Source of the DNA: an uncultured Lachnospiraceae bacterium
Lineage (GTDB): Bacteria > Bacillota > Clostridia > Lachnospirales > Lachnospiraceae
Direction: 5' to 3'
Assembly: GCA_903789615.1 (NCBI GenBank)
Contig: CAIFEV010000003.1
Coordinates: forward strand, 1 to 64,000
Length of the DNA: 64,000 bases
In this document: positions 62,323 to 64,000 of the stretch, piece by piece
Layout of the letters: each line of letters starts with the position of its first letter
How positions within the stretch are numbered: position 1 is the first letter of the stretch
Made by a program: the position numbers and the translations under genes
The notes under the pieces: model-generated
Told to the model about the DNA's origin: nothing
Seen by the model: the letters and a program-made list of their open reading frames with translations, nothing else
Database searches by the model: none

Positions 62323-63558
62323 TTGGACATCGGGGTTATGCAGTTTAAGGACAACGAAGAGATAAAGTTTTTCCGTGTCCCGGACGGGACGCGGGCAATC
62401 CGGGCCAAGGCGTTTGAGAACTGCGTCAATCTGCGCGAAATCTGGCTGCCGGTGTCGCTTAAAAACATCGACATGAAAGCGTTCCACGGCTGCAGGAGCC
62501 TTGAACGGATTCACTATGCGGGAACGGAAACAGAATGGGAGAAAGTTGAGATTAGCCCTGTCGGGACGGAGTGCCTGCGGGCGGAGAATTCAGCTTTGCT
62601 CGAGGCCAAAAGGGACAGGGAATACAATAGATCTTCCGGAAACGAAGACGTGTATGAGAAAATCAGCGGGCTTCTTGTGAAACCGGACGGCGGGCTCCAT
62701 ATTATCCCGGTGAAGCTGTGGCAGCCCGGTGTTTACGGAAAAACAGGCGACATGACGCTGATCCTTTTCCCGGAGGGCAAGTCCATGCTGATTGATACCG
62801 GGTACTGCGCGAACTGGCCGGCGGTGCGGCGCTTCCTGGACCGTGTCCGGCTGGATCACCTGGATTTTATGGCGTTTTCGCACGCGGATCCGGATCATGT
62901 GACCAATGCCAGGGCAATCGGTGAATACCTGTACCGGCGGGGCGGATCGGTCGGAAGGTTTTTATGGACCGGACAGAAGTACGGAGCGGTAGTGGATGAT
63001 TTTGAAGCGTTCCTGAGGGAAAGGCATGTCTTCATGGACTGCGCCGTGCTGGCCGGCCGCACATTTGCCGTCGATGGCGCGCGGATTTTGGTCCTGAACC
63101 CTGACGCGCAGGAAATCAGGGAGTGCGCCAATGAGGGATCCGTCCGCAATAACCAGTCGATGGCGCTTAAAATTACATATGGGAAAGCCTCCTTCCTGAC
63201 GTCGGGAGACCTGTATGAGAGCCAGGAGAAAAAGATGGTCTCGGTGTACGGAGAACGGCTGAAGGCATCCGTGATGAAAGTCAATCACCACGGGGCGTAT
63301 ACGTCCAGCTGCGCCGCGTGGCTTGGGGCGGTGCAGCCGGAGTTCGCGTTTACCGAGAACAATGACAACGGAGACAGCGGCCTGTCGGAAACCCTGCGCA
63401 AAAATGCCATCCGGTACGCAAGCACCGGATGGCAGGGGACAATGCTGGTTTCTTTGTACAGGGATGGCAGCCGGAAGGTGCAGGGCGAATATCCGCCGGG
63501 GGAGCACAACCTCCAGAGAATTGCCGTGCGGCCGGACCTGCTCATATGCGGAGCTTGA
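62323..63558 (+). CDS. leucine-rich-repeat / metallo-beta-lactamase fusion protein
   Basis: About 411 residues. The first ~75 contain BspA-type leucine-rich repeats (IRAKAFENCVNLREIWLP, MKAFHGCRSLERIHY). The rest (about 115-400) is a metallo-beta-lactamase fold of the ComEC/Rec2 kind: MLIDTGY, FSHADPDHV (metal-binding HxDxDH), LTSGDL and MKVNHHGAYTSS. No signal peptide. LRR_5 repeats are normally on surface proteins, so the pairing is odd. I prefer TTG 62323, nine bases after GAGAGG; the frame is open from GTG 62227, and ATG 62338 is another choice. It overlaps the convergent GntR gene by 17 bases. Confidence 0.72.
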   Translation: MDIGVMQFKDNEEIKFFRVPDGTRAIRAKAFENCVNLREIWLPVSLKNIDMKAFHGCRSLERIHYAGTETEWEKVEISPVGTECLRAENSALLEAKRDREYNRSSGNEDVYEKISGLLVKPDGGLHIIPVKLWQPGVYGKTGDMTLILFPEGKSMLIDTGYCANWPAVRRFLDRVRLDHLDFMAFSHADPDHVTNARAIGEYLYRRGGSVGRFLWTGQKYGAVVDDFEAFLRERHVFMDCAVLAGRTFAVDGARILVLNPDAQEIRECANEGSVRNNQSMALKITYGKASFLTSGDLYESQEKKMVSVYGERLKASVMKVNHHGAYTSSCAAWLGAVQPEFAFTENNDNGDSGLSETLRKNAIRYASTGWQGTMLVSLYRDGSRKVQGEYPPGEHNLQRIAVRPDLLICGA

Positions 63559-64000
63559 GGATGAACTCGTTGCGGGATGCCGGGTAATAGCTTTCCGTGT
63601 ACTCAACCAGCTCATCGTCGGAGTCAAGCACGGTCGAATAAATGAACAGCGACATACTCTTTTCCGGAAGCTCCATGAGATGGCAGCACCGGTTGTCGAG
63701 CTGCGCGATGTTGATGTGCTTCTCCAGGCGTCTGCGGTATACGTCGTGTTCGGCCATCGCGGCGTGTACCGAGATTTTTGTAAAATCATAATTCTGCAGG
63801 AAAAAGAGCTTTTTGGTGAAATAGGAAGTTGTCATCACAATCGGGCCGGCATTAAAGGAATTTTCAATGTACCGGAGCCGTGTCAGCTTCAGCACCGTGT
63901 CATTTGGCGTGAGCTTCAGCATTTTCTGGACATGTTCCGGGGCTTTCAGGAGACGGAATTCAATGACGTCGCTGGCAACCTTCTTGCCGCGTTTTTTCAT
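63542..64000 (-). CDS. GntR family regulator, UTRA domain (partial, N-terminus outside window)
   Basis: The visible 152 residues are a UTRA ligand-binding domain: KLTPNDTVLKLTRLRY, PIVMTTSYF, and the end EYTESYYPASRNEFILKL. The winged-helix DNA-binding part must lie beyond base 64000; the ATG at the edge is internal. HutC/GntR proteins of this kind sense sugar phosphates or amino compounds. It may control the pentitol operon through the dyad at 62099. Confidence 0.85.
   Translation of the reverse strand: MKKRGKKVASDVIEFRLLKAPEHVQKMLKLTPNDTVLKLTRLRYIENSFNAGPIVMTTSYFTKKLFFLQNYDFTKISVHAAMAEHDVYRRRLEKHINIAQLDNRCCHLMELPEKSMSLFIYSTVLDSDDELVEYTESYYPASRNEFILKLRI

Overview
The window looks like a chromosomal segment of a fairly GC-rich anaerobic Firmicute, most likely a clostridial (Lachnospiraceae-like) gut or rumen organism. 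The main clues are the gene order def-fmt-zinc peptidase-rsmB-rlmN-PP2C-PASTA kinase-rsgA-rpe, a formate-tetrahydrofolate ligase, strong AGGAGG-type ribosome sites, TTG/GTG starts and very large GGDEF/EAL proteins. The species cannot be named from the sequence alone.

Bases 1-20804 are mostly housekeeping: a tRNA-Trp gene with its own terminator, an alpha/beta hydrolase, a lipoprotein, a divergent carbamate kinase-like protein, an ABC-F ATPase, FtsK, Fhs, PriA, and the translation and cell-wall-signalling block from def to rpe.

Bases 20975-38371 hold one tightly packed operon of 13 genes, many with ATGA overlaps, for a Pel-like exopolysaccharide. It encodes a flippase, a PqqD-like small protein, a PelD homologue fused to an SDR-like domain, PelE, a large membrane protein, DUF4874/DUF4832-like and DUF2194-like extracytoplasmic proteins, PelF, PelG, a DUF2304-like protein and three more glycosyltransferases. 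PelD keeps an RxxD candidate c-di-GMP site in a degenerate GGDEF domain. A perfect 16-bp hairpin covers the ribosome site of one glycosyltransferase gene and suggests translational coupling.

Bases 38510-44376 contain what I consider the most interesting unit: a PF14907-type nucleotidyltransferase, two tandem paralogous small proteins sharing a leader-like N-terminus (MY[KR]KPV...AEGVYxASG) behind their own good promoter, an ABC exporter, a PqqD-HprK-like fusion protein and an S24/S26 peptidase. The enzyme set resembles RiPP (lasso) maturation loci, but no cyclase or radical SAM enzyme is present. It may be a new peptide or small-protein modification and export system. Two large c-di-GMP enzymes follow (44448-52025) and could supply or remove the signal read by PelD.

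Bases 52045-64000 are an accessory sugar region: a GDSL hydrolase, a ROK regulator divergent from a zinc dehydrogenase with clear promoters, two decayed genes (AraC and FAD oxidoreductase remnants), a DeoR regulator, a nucleotide pyrophosphatase/phosphodiesterase-like enzyme, a kinase-epimerase-dehydrogenase operon suited to pentitol use, an unusual leucine-rich-repeat/metallo-beta-lactamase fusion, and the end of a GntR-UTRA regulator cut by the window edge.
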